From: Trichostrongylus colubriformis
Lineage: Eukaryota > Nematoda > Chromadorea > Rhabditida > Trichostrongylidae
Assembly: GCA_963978905.1 (NCBI GenBank)
Contig: OZ022256.1
Coordinates: 28,731,426 to 28,795,425, forward strand
Direction: 5' to 3'
Length of the DNA: 64,000 nucleotides
A model generated the notes under the pieces. That model saw nothing but the letters and a program-made list of their open reading frames with translations, did not search any database and was not told the origin of the DNA. The position numbers and the translations under genes were made by a program. Positions 20,273-30,809 of this stretch are shown in pieces. The first letter of the stretch is position 1, and each line of letters begins with the position of its first letter.

Positions 20273-23200
20273 ATGGCGGTCCGGTCGGCCACTTCTCGGC
20301 GTTCGTTGTCTGCATTAGCCACATGTACATCACTTTCGCAGGCGATTAACAGCATAGATAACAGCAAGCCAGCAGTCGTACTCGATCTCGGCAGGAGGCT
20401 CACAAAGTGCGATGCCTTACATTTATTTTATTTGCTTGCTCATGGTTTTTGTCGTTACTCCTGCAAGTGCAAGTGTCTTATACCTCGAGTAATGTGTCTT
20501 CAAAATACAGCGGTGATGCTGTATGGGAAGATGGCGAACCTTGTAACTTTCATGATTAACCTTCCTGGCGGAAAATACATACAAACCGGAAATCTTGAAA
20601 GAGGCCGGCTACGGTTGGAAAGGCGCTCGCAAAGGTGCTGAGTGACGGTTTATGTTTATTCCTTACCAGTTCTTCCCTAATTGAAGAGTTTTCGTGAAAT
20701 GCCTCTGAATTTGGAAATATGTAGGAGTAGAGCGACTGTGCGATCTCTATTGCAGTAATCAGTAGTTTACCAGCTACGTTCGTTCGTTTACAGTGGAGAA
20801 AGCAACATTAAGTGAACTTTTCTTAGCTCTTAGGTGATAAGGGGCTTTCATGTAGCTAGTTAGGAAGAGGCAAAATGAGGGGGCTTATAAATTCCCATCA
20901 TGCTGCTCTTCTGTTGCTGAAATCGATAGCGACATGTCACGCAACACTGTCTGAAATGGATGCACTAGAACCACATGAGCGAAAATGGAATTTCGCGAGG
21001 AGCCGGGCTTTTGAGCTGTTGTATGGGTTACATTTTTAGGGTGTGCACAACAAGCTTGAAACAATGGAATTTTCAAGTTGGGAAACGGTCTGGCTCTATT
21101 TCTTTGGTGTAAAGCTCAAGTTCACAGCCCATCATGCAGTAGTATGGCCGCTTCATTGTTTTTTTTTAACGTTTGCCACTTGAAAAAGGGGCGCCGGTGG
21201 CGAATCAGACATTGTTTTAGAAAGTAGTCAGGCAACAGATCATTCACTCCTTTTCTTACAACGCAGGGTCAATAGGTCAGCTTGGAAATTCTCAGTAGGT
21301 GCACCTCTGTATGAGTTTTGAGACGCAGTACTGAAATCCTTTTTCAAATTTGCGTAACGACTCAGCGCACGAATTTGTGAAGGCTTTCCTGAATGAGCAT
21401 TACTGTTGCATAGTAAGTGCAGGCCCTTGGCGCGCGAGCTGCGTTTTTGCGTATAGCCAATTTTGTTTTCATGTTCAGTATGTCGAATTACCCCGTGCAG
21501 ACAAGTTTTTAACCTAATCGAATCCAGACCAGGATCGGAAGGATCCGTGAGTAATTGAATGGCGACGCGTTACCAAAGGGGGAGTTGTTGAATCATGCCT
21601 AGAAAATGCTCGTTTTGGCGCCTGCTACGCTAACAAGTGCCTGTGTTCTGTATGTCTTGCACAAAGTTGTCGCTTTTTCATATAGCAGGTGGAAAAAGTA
21701 TCATTCCATCTATGGCCACCTTACTCTACCCATAGGGATCCTTCAGACATAATAAGAACGGTGGATCGGCGCGGAAACGTTCGGCTCGCGCCTTACGGGC
21801 TCCTGTACTTACCCTAAGGCCGCTTCCATACTTTGCGCACCGACGCCGTCACGCGCGTGCCTGCGTCACGCGCGTGACGGCGTCGGTGCGCAAAGTATGG
21901 AAGCGGCCTAAAGTCTGATAGATAAGTCCGCCCGCACGCGGTGTCGCGCGGGCCAGCGTCAAACGCAAGCGCAGCCTTCAAAGAACACAGAATCGCGATG
22001 CACCCCTCATTGTTAAAAATGACAGAATTGTAGAAACTGTTTATTCAACTTCATTTCTAATATCTAAAAATACCACGTATCAAAATCTCCGTTTAACCCG
22101 TGTGACAATGATCATTCATCTTAAATTTTCTACACAATCTCCATTTCATCGTCACAAACACTCATAACATTAAAATTCCCACTCATCTCATCTAACAATG
22201 ACTCTTGGTTCAAGGCGTTTAGGAAGCTGATGACAATCGTCTCGTCAAAAATTGAATAGAAACTGTCGCAAACTAGAGCAGCTACTCCTCCGAAGTTAAT
22301 CCTTTTCCTGATGTCACTTTTGCTATATTTGGCTTTTGTTGAGTCATAGCAGGAATAAGGAGAAGTTTTTATTCAATCGCTATTTCATCGCCAAAACCAT
22401 CGTTGTATCGAAACCCCCGTTAAACTAGGATTCTCCTCTCATTCGATCACTTTCCCCTGCCAACTGTAAAGTTTCCGTGTTCACCTTTCGTACGACCCCA
22501 ACTTTAATTGCTACTCGCTTTTATGTTTTAAATACAATACATAATACAATATAAACTCGTTATTAATACAATCCACAAATCATAGCTTCCTCAATTTCCT
22601 TCATCCCCGGTTGGTTCTTTGAAGACTGCGGTCGCCTGTACCGCGCGCGACACCGCGTGCGGGCGGACTTATCTATCAGACTTTAGGGTACTATGTAATA
22701 GTATTGTAAATCCAGAAAAACCCTCATAACTTCGTTCGCAGAGTCGTTCCGTCAATAGGACAGCAGAATTGAGGTTCAGCGTCTCAGAACGCCTGCAGCG
22801 ACGGAGATCAGTGCTGCGCTGGCTCTGTATTGACGCAACTCGTTACTATGGCCAACCTAAAAATGCACCAGAGGGAAGGACTATTCTGACATTCTCTTAG
22901 TTTGAGAGCATGTTCTTCCAACAGCCAGTACAGACAGTCTCTAGATGTTGTGGGGTGGTCTAACGTTTTCGCGTTCTAGCATGACGAACATTTCTGCACA
23001 TCGCCATATGATTATCTCACGAATACAGTTTGTTTTTCTCAAGTCTGTAGATTTTTTAAGAGTTGGCTATGCTGGGGAGTTTGTACCACGAGCGATCATC
23101 CATCCACAGTTTTTGGAAGGATCTATTTATGAAAATGACGACGTATCGGATCGTCCTCAGGCTTCACAACCAACTTTGTCTCACATGGTGAAATTTTTTC

Positions 23201-26065
23201 GCAATATCTTCAACAGGTAGGTTCCTTCGGATGGATATGTCAAAAAACTGGAAGATCGAGTACGTCCTTTTCAGTTACCTCCTGACAATGCCACGTGAAC
23301 GAAGGGTAGTGATTGTGGAAAGCTTACTCACACCTACGCAGTTCAGGGAAACAGTTTGTCAGGTGAAAACAAGCTACTGATTATCATTATTATTTTTATA
23401 CTATTTTGTGCGTTTTGTGTATTAGATCACTGAATTGCTGAAATAGTGCTATTTTTGTTGTGCACGGCTATCGCCTAAATGGATGTAGCGCCAATCGATG
23501 AGATAATATTCCTCAGATCATTCATAGACATTCAAAATGCTTACAACTAATCATCGGATCTAATTACATTTATCGTGAATGACGTTTCAGGCACTTCTGG
23601 AGGTTCTGAATGTACCTAGCGTTCTCTTTATCCCTTCTCACCTTTCTGCGACATTCCCTTTTAATACAGAGTATGCTCTCGTTGTCGATGTCGGATATAC
23701 GGAAACCCTTGCTGTACCCGTAAGTCAATTGCTTGTAGAGACTTATTCGGAAATATTGTAGTGAATTCGTGCCTTCAGTATTATCCTTTGTTATAGTTCA
23801 GTGCAGCAATTATCAATTCCATGTATTCCTTCTGTTATGCAGGTTGCCGAAAGTGTCACCATGTTGTCTTGTTGGGAACTGTCAAATGTTGGTTCGAAAA
23901 GATTGGAAGATCGTGTGCGGGAATTGCTCAAAGTTCATGGCCGCGTGAATAATGGTGATAATGAACGTGAACTAAAGGCGGAAGACTGGCGAATAATAGA
24001 GGTATTCCACTACCATTCATCAAATGAATTTACGGAAAGGTTTAGTGTCGGTAATGTTGTGGTTTCAAGCATCGAATGCATTCGAGCATCGGTTTCTTTA
24101 ATTTAGCATCAAATACGCAATAATATAGTTCTAGACACTGCACACGATTTAGAATGTGACCGTTGAAGAAATTTTTACCATGTTGCCATAGTCATATGTT
24201 CTATGTAATCCGGCACTACCTCTTAAGCAGCTCCATTATTTTGCACTCTAAGATGCATTACGGTTCAGAGTTCTTCAAAATTGCTGAGTTTATGCCGGTC
24301 ATCCCAACTCGTTCAGGACTCGAACATCATAGAGGACATTTGTGTACGCTTTGTCTTTTGCTGTCCCTTCGAACGTGGTCAAGCCATCCAGACAAATGGT
24401 GCAGAGCATGGCCTACCTCCTGTGAAATCAGTGAAAGTTCCTCTTGGCTCCGAATTCCTCATAATTCCAGGCTTCGTGCGGTCAGTGTTTCATATTATGG
24501 TTTTGAGTAAATCGATACATGGATCTATATTTTAAGAGAAGCTGCCTGCGAAGTCTTTTTCGAGCGTAACACTGAAGATCCATCCATTGGACAGATGATA
24601 CACACACTCGTTGAAAGGGTAAGTGCTGTTCCCTCTCTTGTTAGATTTCTTCACTCCATCGAATTCACGTTCCATCATGGAATTGTCGCTTCACTCGAAA
24701 CTCTACTCGTGAGAGCATTCGTATTCCGCAGCTCTCGCGTTGCAAATTATAAATGGAAATGAAAGCTGCTTCGTAGTGTATATGAAGTGTCTTTCACCTG
24801 CCTCCCTGATTTTGCACGTCCTTATTTTCTTACCCATACTTATTTCAATCCTATATTTTCAGTGCCCATTGGACCTGCGCAAGCTAATGTTCGAGAGTAT
24901 TTTGGTAATTGGAGGCCCTACGCTTATTCCGGGCTTCCTCAGTCGTTTGAAGGTTTGCTTTCAGGAACTCAGCAATTAATGTTTCCTATGAGTCTTTACT
25001 ATTTGTTAATATCCATTATCAACCAACGTTACCATTTGTGAGCCTTGATTTGATTTTCATACAGTCGGTTTTTTGGGTAGTATTTCGCCGTTTTTCAACC
25101 ATTCGATTTTCGTTGGTTTCTTTAGCCTGGGCGGTGTTGTGTAGCAACAGGTGACATGCCCTTTATCTATGCGGGGATCAAATCAACCATGCCTCCCATC
25201 CCTTCGAGGTAGGTCAGTTGGTGCGAGGCTTGTCTGGGAGGATAAGTGAGGACACTGCCTTGTAAATCATCCCAACGAGAGATTGGTCAACGTCAAAAGC
25301 CTCATTATACATAGCGCCACATATTCTTCGTCGTTGTAATTATCCATTTTTACTAAATGACATACGTGATGAAAGCTGCCCGCATCTGCTTATTGCTCAG
25401 TGTAATGGTTCCAATGAGTTTCTCATTCACATTATGCAATTGATAATAGGCACCATTACGCAATTACTCAAATATCAAAAACAAATCTCTTAATCGCTAT
25501 GCTTATTTTGATATCCTTTGATCACAGCTATCATTTGGAAATTTCTGACATTGCGTCAAATGTGCGCGTTTTCAATGTGATTTGAGTTCGTTTAAGGCGC
25601 ACTGTGCAGTTGTTTGGGTAAAAGTCGGTATCGTGAATGAATACAGATCCACGACTTTTTTAAAATGGTTTTGAATTGACTATTATCTGTTGATTTTGGT
25701 CATGTTAAGGAAGAAATTGCCGATATTGCGAAGGCTAGTCCGAGTAAAACGAAACAGTGCGAATCTATCAAGTTTTATAGATTTTCGGATCAATCAGCTG
25801 AATTATACTTGGGATGGCTAGGAGGTGACGTTTATTGCTTTTGTGCAAAACTTTCCTATCGGCCTTATTGATGTGATTTTTCAATTTTTTTGAGTTACAG
25901 TAAACCGGCTCCAATTTCTAATTGAAAATTGCTATTGCAGGCAGTATGTTCGGTTCATTGCAAGATGCTGTGCGATTACGATCGATATCAAGAGAAGCTT
26001 GGATAGAGGAACACATTCTGCCTGATTGGACAGACTATGTTCAACATGGAATTCCCTGTGGTAGA
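20273..26065 (+). CDS. Actin-related protein of dynactin (ACTR10 / Arp11 family), 10 exons
   Basis: This protein family caps the pointed end of the Arp1 filament in dynactin, the activator of cytoplasmic dynein. Exons: 20273-20406, 23061-23216, 23275-23362, 23591-23719, 23843-24001, 24317-24480, 24537-24618, 24863-24952, 25710-25824, 25941-26065 (stop TAG). Every junction has GT/AG and matching phase, giving 413 residues, close to the ~417 of vertebrate ACTR10. Landmarks in order are KPAVVLDLG (nucleotide-fold start), VGYAGEFVPR, PRERRVVIVESLLTPTQFRE, VPSVLFIPSHL, ALVVDVGYTETLAVP, LVIGGPTLIPGFLSRL, YLGWLGGSMFGSLQD and a short PDW-containing tail. The intron after exon 2 is 58 bases; intron 1 is 2,654 bases and transposon-filled. 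The acceptors of exons 2, 7 and 9 end in AAG, less typical than TTTCAG. The start is inferred: the first 31 residues are not diagnostic. The C. elegans counterpart would be arp-11. Confidence 0.88.
21812..22688. repeat. Non-autonomous DNA element with ~75-bp inverted ends, interrupted by a MITE
   Basis: The right end is the inverse of CCCTAAAGTCTGATAGATAA, continuing GTCCGCCCGCACGCGGTGTC and, further in, a CTTCAAAGAACC block. The left end is the same sequence but is split after CCCTAA by the 91-bp MITE at 21818-21908. Without that MITE and one TAA copy the two ends match almost base for base. TA flanks both (21810-21811 and 22689-22690). The AT-rich interior encodes nothing recognisable. The original length was about 783 bp. 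It lies wholly in intron 1 of ACTR10. Confidence 0.8.
21818..21908. repeat. Palindromic MITE, PIF/Harbinger-type, nested copy (91 bp)
   Basis: GGCCGCTTCCATACTTTGCG starts a near-perfect hairpin whose arms continue CACCGACGCCGTCACGCGCG. TAA lies on both sides (21815-21817, 21909-21911). The host sequence it interrupts is known from the other terminal repeat of the outer element, so the TAA duplication is directly demonstrated. Confidence 0.85.
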
Positions 26066-26187
26066 GCAGAACTTGATCGGTGATCGGCGCGATAGCACTA
26101 TGGACAAAACACAAACATTTATTGCAATTCAGTAATAATTATTAATTTGATATGCAATATGTCCGGTTGATGCAGCGGCATCCTTGT

Positions 26188-26193
26188 AATAAA
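26188..26193 (+). promoter_or_regulatory. Candidate polyadenylation signal of ACTR10
   Basis: AATAAA lies 123 bases after the predicted stop codon and is the first exact match downstream. AT-rich variants occur earlier (around 26132-26150), so the site used is uncertain. Confidence 0.35.
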
Positions 26194-26270
26194 TCTGCAA
26201 CAAATAACATCTTGATGTTAGTCTAATTCAGACCAAGCTGAAATCAAAACTTAATCTGCGAAAAGCTATG

Positions 26271-27240
26271 GACTGTCGGTAAACGGACAAATGTGCGGCG
26301 GTACTCACTGCCGCGACGCATGAGCTCACGCGTCGCAGACTCCATCATGGCGCGCGCGGGCATGCTTATGAGCTCTAGGTCTTCTTACCTCATCGGGCAA
26401 AGCTCTTCGTGAGCAGCACACGAGATCTTCGTCTGCTACGGTGTGTGTAAAAGAAAGACTCCTAACTCGCCGCTAAAGCGGCGAGCCAAGAGTCGCGCGC
26501 GCTTCGCGCGCATTGCAAGGGAAGGAAGCCTCGACGTGGGGGTTAATATGGGCCGTCGCCAAATATCGTTATTGAGTTTATGTCATCGGTGAGAAGAAAG
26601 CGACACTTGTCATGACAGAATGTATACTCAAGTGTATATTTTAACCTAAGCCTGCAAGGGAAGGAAGCACCGACGTGGGGGCTAATATGGGCCGTCGCCA
26701 AACATCGTTGTTGAGTTTATGACATCGGTGAGAAGAAAGCGACACTTGTCATCGCAGAATGTATACTCAAGTGTATATTTTAACCTAAGCCTGCAAGGGA
26801 AGGAAGCCCCGACGTGGGGGCTAATATGGGGTGTCGCCAAATGTCGTTGTTGAGCTAGTATCGGTGAGACGGAAGTAACTCTGCATTCGCCGCTAAAGTG
26901 CGGTGACCCTACAACAACGGGAACCGAAGGCTCCCGCAATTACTAAATTGGCGATTTGGAACCCCAATCGCAATGGCAACGAATCATCCTCCACTACTTC
27001 ACCGCTACCCCACAGTATCCTCCGCCTCGTCGGATTATCCGATGAGACAACGTTGGCTTCCGTACCAATCATGGGTAGTACACTCTGCGAGTATCTCGCC
27101 ACGTGCACTCTCTTACGCGGAGTGCGCAGACGAAGCGACGAAACGGGAGAAAGCCTGTGCCCACTGACGACGAACCGCGACGCAAGCTCACGCGTCGCGG
27201 TAGTGAGTACCACCGCACATTTGTCCGTTTACCATTCCCC
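26271..27240. mobile_element. Mutator-type non-autonomous element (970 bp) with 9-bp target duplication
   Basis: AAAGCTATG occurs at 26262-26270 and again at 27241-27249, bounding a segment with inverted ends. After seven divergent terminal bases both ends read GGTAAACGGACAAATGTGCG, then GG(C/T)GGTACTCACT(G/A)CCGCGACGC. The arms are about 55-60 bp. Nine-base duplications with long inverted ends are the hallmark of Mutator-like elements, and a MULE transposase relic exists at 36.5-38.9 kb. The interior holds a 139-bp tandem array and no transposase. Overlapping frames of 106 and 123 codons at 26893-27274 are opposite-strand readings of the right half. Confidence 0.75.
26514..26870. repeat. 139-bp tandem repeat inside the Mutator-type element
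   Basis: TGCAAGGGAAGGAAGC recurs at 26514, 26653 and 26792, an exact 139-base period. It is followed by GACGTGGGGG, ATATGGGCCGTCGCCAAA and AAGTGTATATTTTAACCTAA. The third copy breaks off near 26870. The unit shares the AACCTAAGCCT...GGGAAGGA...CGACG string with the hAT-type MITEs. Confidence 0.85.
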
Positions 27241-27536
27241 AAAGCTATGTAGTCCCTATAATCTATTTCGATAACATTGGAGATTGTGCTCTTTATGAAC
27301 AGTGAATGGGATGCGTAATTACAAGTTTTAGTAACCAGAGGAAATTCGAGATTGTCCCTTAGCTTCAAACGAAACTGTTCGATACCATTGTAGCGTGAGT
27401 CAGTAATCAGCTGAAAAGGTTCCGATATGTTTCATAGCAAGTTCATTGGAAGTTGTTGATTCAACTGAGTGGCGGCCCCAAAGATACCTAACTTGCGCTT
27501 CAATGTGACTGCACGAATCCATGCACTTTAGCGACG

Positions 27537-28322
27537 GGTGGAGTGCAAATGTTCCGACTGGTGAGGTCAGGTCAGGTTGCGTGGCGGATTGCAATCAGAT
27601 AAAGACAGGTAAAAACACGCTGCCAAAGCTTCTCCCCTAAAAAGGCTTAGGCAAATCTGGGAGAGCCCAGACGGCAGGACACGCCACCATTCGGACAATT
27701 CGCGAAGGGCGGTGACCCAGTTCGGTGCCGACCTCTAGAAACGGCACACTTGCAACACATCCCTTTAGCGACTAGTAGTTGATTATATCAGGTCGCTAAT
27801 GTTCTGGTGCCAAGTGGGATCGTGGTAGTTTCACGTATGGTGGGCTATCTTCACCTACCCATATAAGCTTTCGATGTTCAGAGGTGTAGAATGAACTCCA
27901 GGTAGGAAGAAGAAGGAAATCCAGTTGTTTATCAGCGATTGAGGACACAAGGAACACAAGAACCTTTGGTGTTTAGCTTGTCGTGGTTTCTCCCTCTCCT
28001 ACTGAGTGCGAGATGTTCTAGTGCCAAGTGGAGTCGTGGGTCAGGCTTGGGTCAAAAATCCTCGATGAAGAGGGGTCGAATTTTCGGGGTGGAGTGCAAA
28101 TGTTCCGACTGGTGAGGTCAGGTCAGGCTGCGCGGCGGATTGCAATCAGGTAAAGACAGGTGAAAACACGCTGCCAAAGCTACTCCCTACGATGGCTTAG
28201 GCAAATCTGGGAGAGCCCAGACGGGAGGACGCGCCACCATTCGGACAATTCGCGAAGCGTCGCCGCGCGCGGTGACCCAGTTCGGTGCCGACCTCTAGAA
28301 ATCGGAACACGTGCAACACAAC
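27537..28322. repeat. Direct repeat pair (about 230 bp, 552 bp apart)
   Basis: 27537-27765 and 28089-28322 share GGAGTGCAAATGTTCCGACT, GGTGAGGTCAGGTCAGG, TGCAATCAG, CACGCTGCCAAAGCT, GGCTTAGGCAAATCTGGGAG, CGCCACCATTCGGACAATTC and GTGACCCAGTTCGGTGCCGA. Between them, TTCTGGTGCCAAGTGGGATC (27800) has a partner at 28015. The duplicated unit is unidentified and non-coding as far as I can see. Confidence 0.75.
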
Positions 28323-28324
28323 CG

Positions 28325-29960
28325 AATTTTCGGCCCAAATGGGGAAGGACTGTATTTTGAGATTTACTTGAGTATACTTGACGACCATATTGTGTGAGGG
28401 CAGTTAGCCGATTTCTAAAAAAGGCCGCCACTCCGTAATCATAGTCAACACTAGATAACTGCTGGATTATGGCAAGTATTTTTCACATCATATCAAACTG
28501 AGATTGAGCAGCATCCTGTAGACAAAGCATCTCTCACTGATTTGGCGCAGTTTTTGGTGACATTTGCACCGGTAATTTTTCGAATGGTCTGTCTGTCGGT
28601 ACTCAACCGGATTTTCATATTATTTAATGATTCGACAAAGAATCTCGTTTCTACTCCGTTCGGTGAATTTCTTTGTGCTTGAAAATCTGAAATTTTAGAG
28701 TTCTTATTTCCAGTAGCTTCAGAATCGGTGAAACCTAAAATCATGCCTCCGTGGCAGCCCTCACGGTTGTTTGCAGAAGAGTCTCGTTATGAAAAATCTT
28801 GTGCCAAATTGAGGCAGTCGAAAATGCTCATAACCCGTTCGATAAGTATATATGCGTGAATAAAGTGGCCCTACACTTGAGATGAATGGATCTGTAGAAG
28901 CCACTTAACCCTTCCGTCCTTTACGATGACAGTTGTTACATCCAGACCTACAGTTCTGCAAAATCAGCGCAGCAGAATCCTTGCGCTTGTTCTTGCTGAA
29001 CTTCTTCGATCTCACTCTCTTCAGATTGCGTTTTCTTTCTGAATTTTACTTTACACACCACATTTTATTGGCTCTCAACATTGTTAGCGGAAATCTTTCT
29101 CGCACGATAATTTAGAGGCGGCATAGTAAAATCATAAACGATCGAAACGGCTTTCTACACCTTTTGGAGGAGAGGCACGAAGCGATGTCCGTTTATAGAA
29201 CTCTCGCACCGTTCCTTTCTGTCGGCACGACTTGGTGAGTAGGGTTACAGCTGAAGGAGGTGCTGGATAAGGAAAGCACTACTGATGTCTTCCCCATCTT
29301 CGAACAGAGCAATCAAAGAAAGTAGTGCTTGTCAATTTGGCATAACGGCTGGTTGATTGGTTCAGGAAGTACTCAGAAAAATCGAAGATCTGTCAGTGAG
29401 GGTGATGAGAGAATTGCGGATGATCCGACTGTCCAATAATTAAGCAAATATGTGATAACGGCGCAGCAGACGTTTGAAAACATTGCCATACTTCAGAAAA
29501 AGGTCAAAATATCGCCGAATGCAGAATGTACTTGCAATTTAAATTACTCGAATGTGACCAGAAGACCTTAAGAAGGTTTGGCACATTAGTGATAACAACT
29601 CTAAGAACAATAACGGATCACGCGCAATTGAACCTGGGAAAGCAAACTGCAAACCGCCTTGCCTATCTATCAGCCAGATTCTCAGGTTCTTAGAAACAAA
29701 CCGCCGATGAGTAGGCGTGCCGAGAATTTCGGGGCTGCCTTCTCTCCCACTCGTGTACGTACTAGCCCAACCAATTGGGAAAGTCATCTCAAGTCCTCAG
29801 CTTGAGATTTCTGCATTCCAATTATGGGTAGTTATGGGTAGTGGTTTTTCTTGCGGAGCAAAGGGTCGGCAGGGCTACCTGCATAGGATGCTCAGGAAAC
29901 AGGAACGAATTTGAATTTTAGGCCATTTTACCCTAGGATGGTTGGCAGCCGTTAATTCTT
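28325..29960. other. No supported gene
   Basis: The longest frames (minus 28493-28744 and 29539-29787) have no recognised domain and no repeated partner elsewhere in the window. Confidence 0.45.
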
Positions 29961-29970
29961 CATGTTGTTA

Positions 29971-30134
29971 GTCCCCATTCATACTTTGCGCCTGCTGCGT
30001 TCATAAGCAGCGAGGCAGAGGGGCACGGGGGAGTTGCAGGGACGACGCAGACAACGAGATAGGGTAGCACAGGCATGGACGCAGAGGTACGCAGCCGCGC
30101 CCTGCCGCCGGCACCGCAATGTGTGATCGCGGCT
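29971..30134. repeat. Diverged PIF/Harbinger-type MITE
   Basis: The left end GTCCCCATTCATACTTTGCG resembles the family end GGCCGCNTTCATACTTTGCG. The right end reads GCAATGTGTGATCGCGGCT, an inverted partner. TTA flanks both sides (29968-29970 and 30135-30137). It is GC-rich and without the strong hairpin of other copies. Confidence 0.5.
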
Positions 30135-30202
30135 TTAACCGGCCCTCCATTAGGGGCCTGATCACTTTATTTGGTGTGCATTATTGTTTGGTGTTTTTTC
30201 GT

Positions 30203-30370
30203 CATGGAGCAGATACAACTGAGCAACGTACCCAAGTGATTAGAGTCTATGACATAGACAGTGAAAGTCCCACGACAACCGTTCGTGAATTGTGTGTTAT
30301 ACTCGACATAACGTCCGAATCCATAGTTCGCGACTTAATCCGAAAGTTTGACACCACGGGTTCTGCATGA
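30203..30370 (+). pseudogene. Helix-turn-helix fragment of a transposase-like protein
   Basis: The frame encodes TEQRTQVIRVYDID, TVRELCVILDI and VRDLIRKFDTTGSA, then stops. The spacing resembles the N-terminal helix-turn-helix of Tc1/mariner transposases, with a basic helix followed by a phrase ending F..TGS. Downstream (30447-30615) another frame stays open but shows no catalytic motif. No inverted ends were found. The family is uncertain. Confidence 0.4.
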
Positions 30371-30809
30371 AATGGTAAGAAAACGGAGTGACAGTCACCA
30401 AAAATGGCTTGACAGTTCATGAGATCTTACGACTTGTGAGTTTTTTATGGAGATTAGTGAAGTCAAAAGGGTGTGTGAAGAAGCTGCAACAAATACAATT
30501 GGAGAAAGTGACGCAAGGCTTATTTGCAGCAAGCCACTAGATATTTGTAAACGCGTCATCGAAAGCTTCAATGAATGCATTGCTCATTTCCTTGCGGCTG
30601 AGACTGCATCACTGTCTCACAGATGTTTAGGTGGTTCATGCTTCTGTTCAATTTCTTTATTAATCCAGTTTCATTTCGCTCGAATCTACGTGTCTTCGAC
30701 ACAAGATCTTACAACGTTATGTATACAACAAGTCAAATAGCGAGCACAATCTGTGCGAGGTTAGTTTCCGGTGTCGCTAACTTTCGTACAAGCAGCCAAC
30801 TTCAGCATG

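Noticed and set aside
26893..27274. Overlapping open frames of 106 and 123 codons on opposite strands
   Set aside because: Both lie within the GC-rich right end of the Mutator-type element and match nothing; open length is explained by composition.
30447..30740. 97-codon plus-strand frame downstream of the helix-turn-helix fragment
   Set aside because: No catalytic motif or clear continuity with the transposase fragment; kept only as context.
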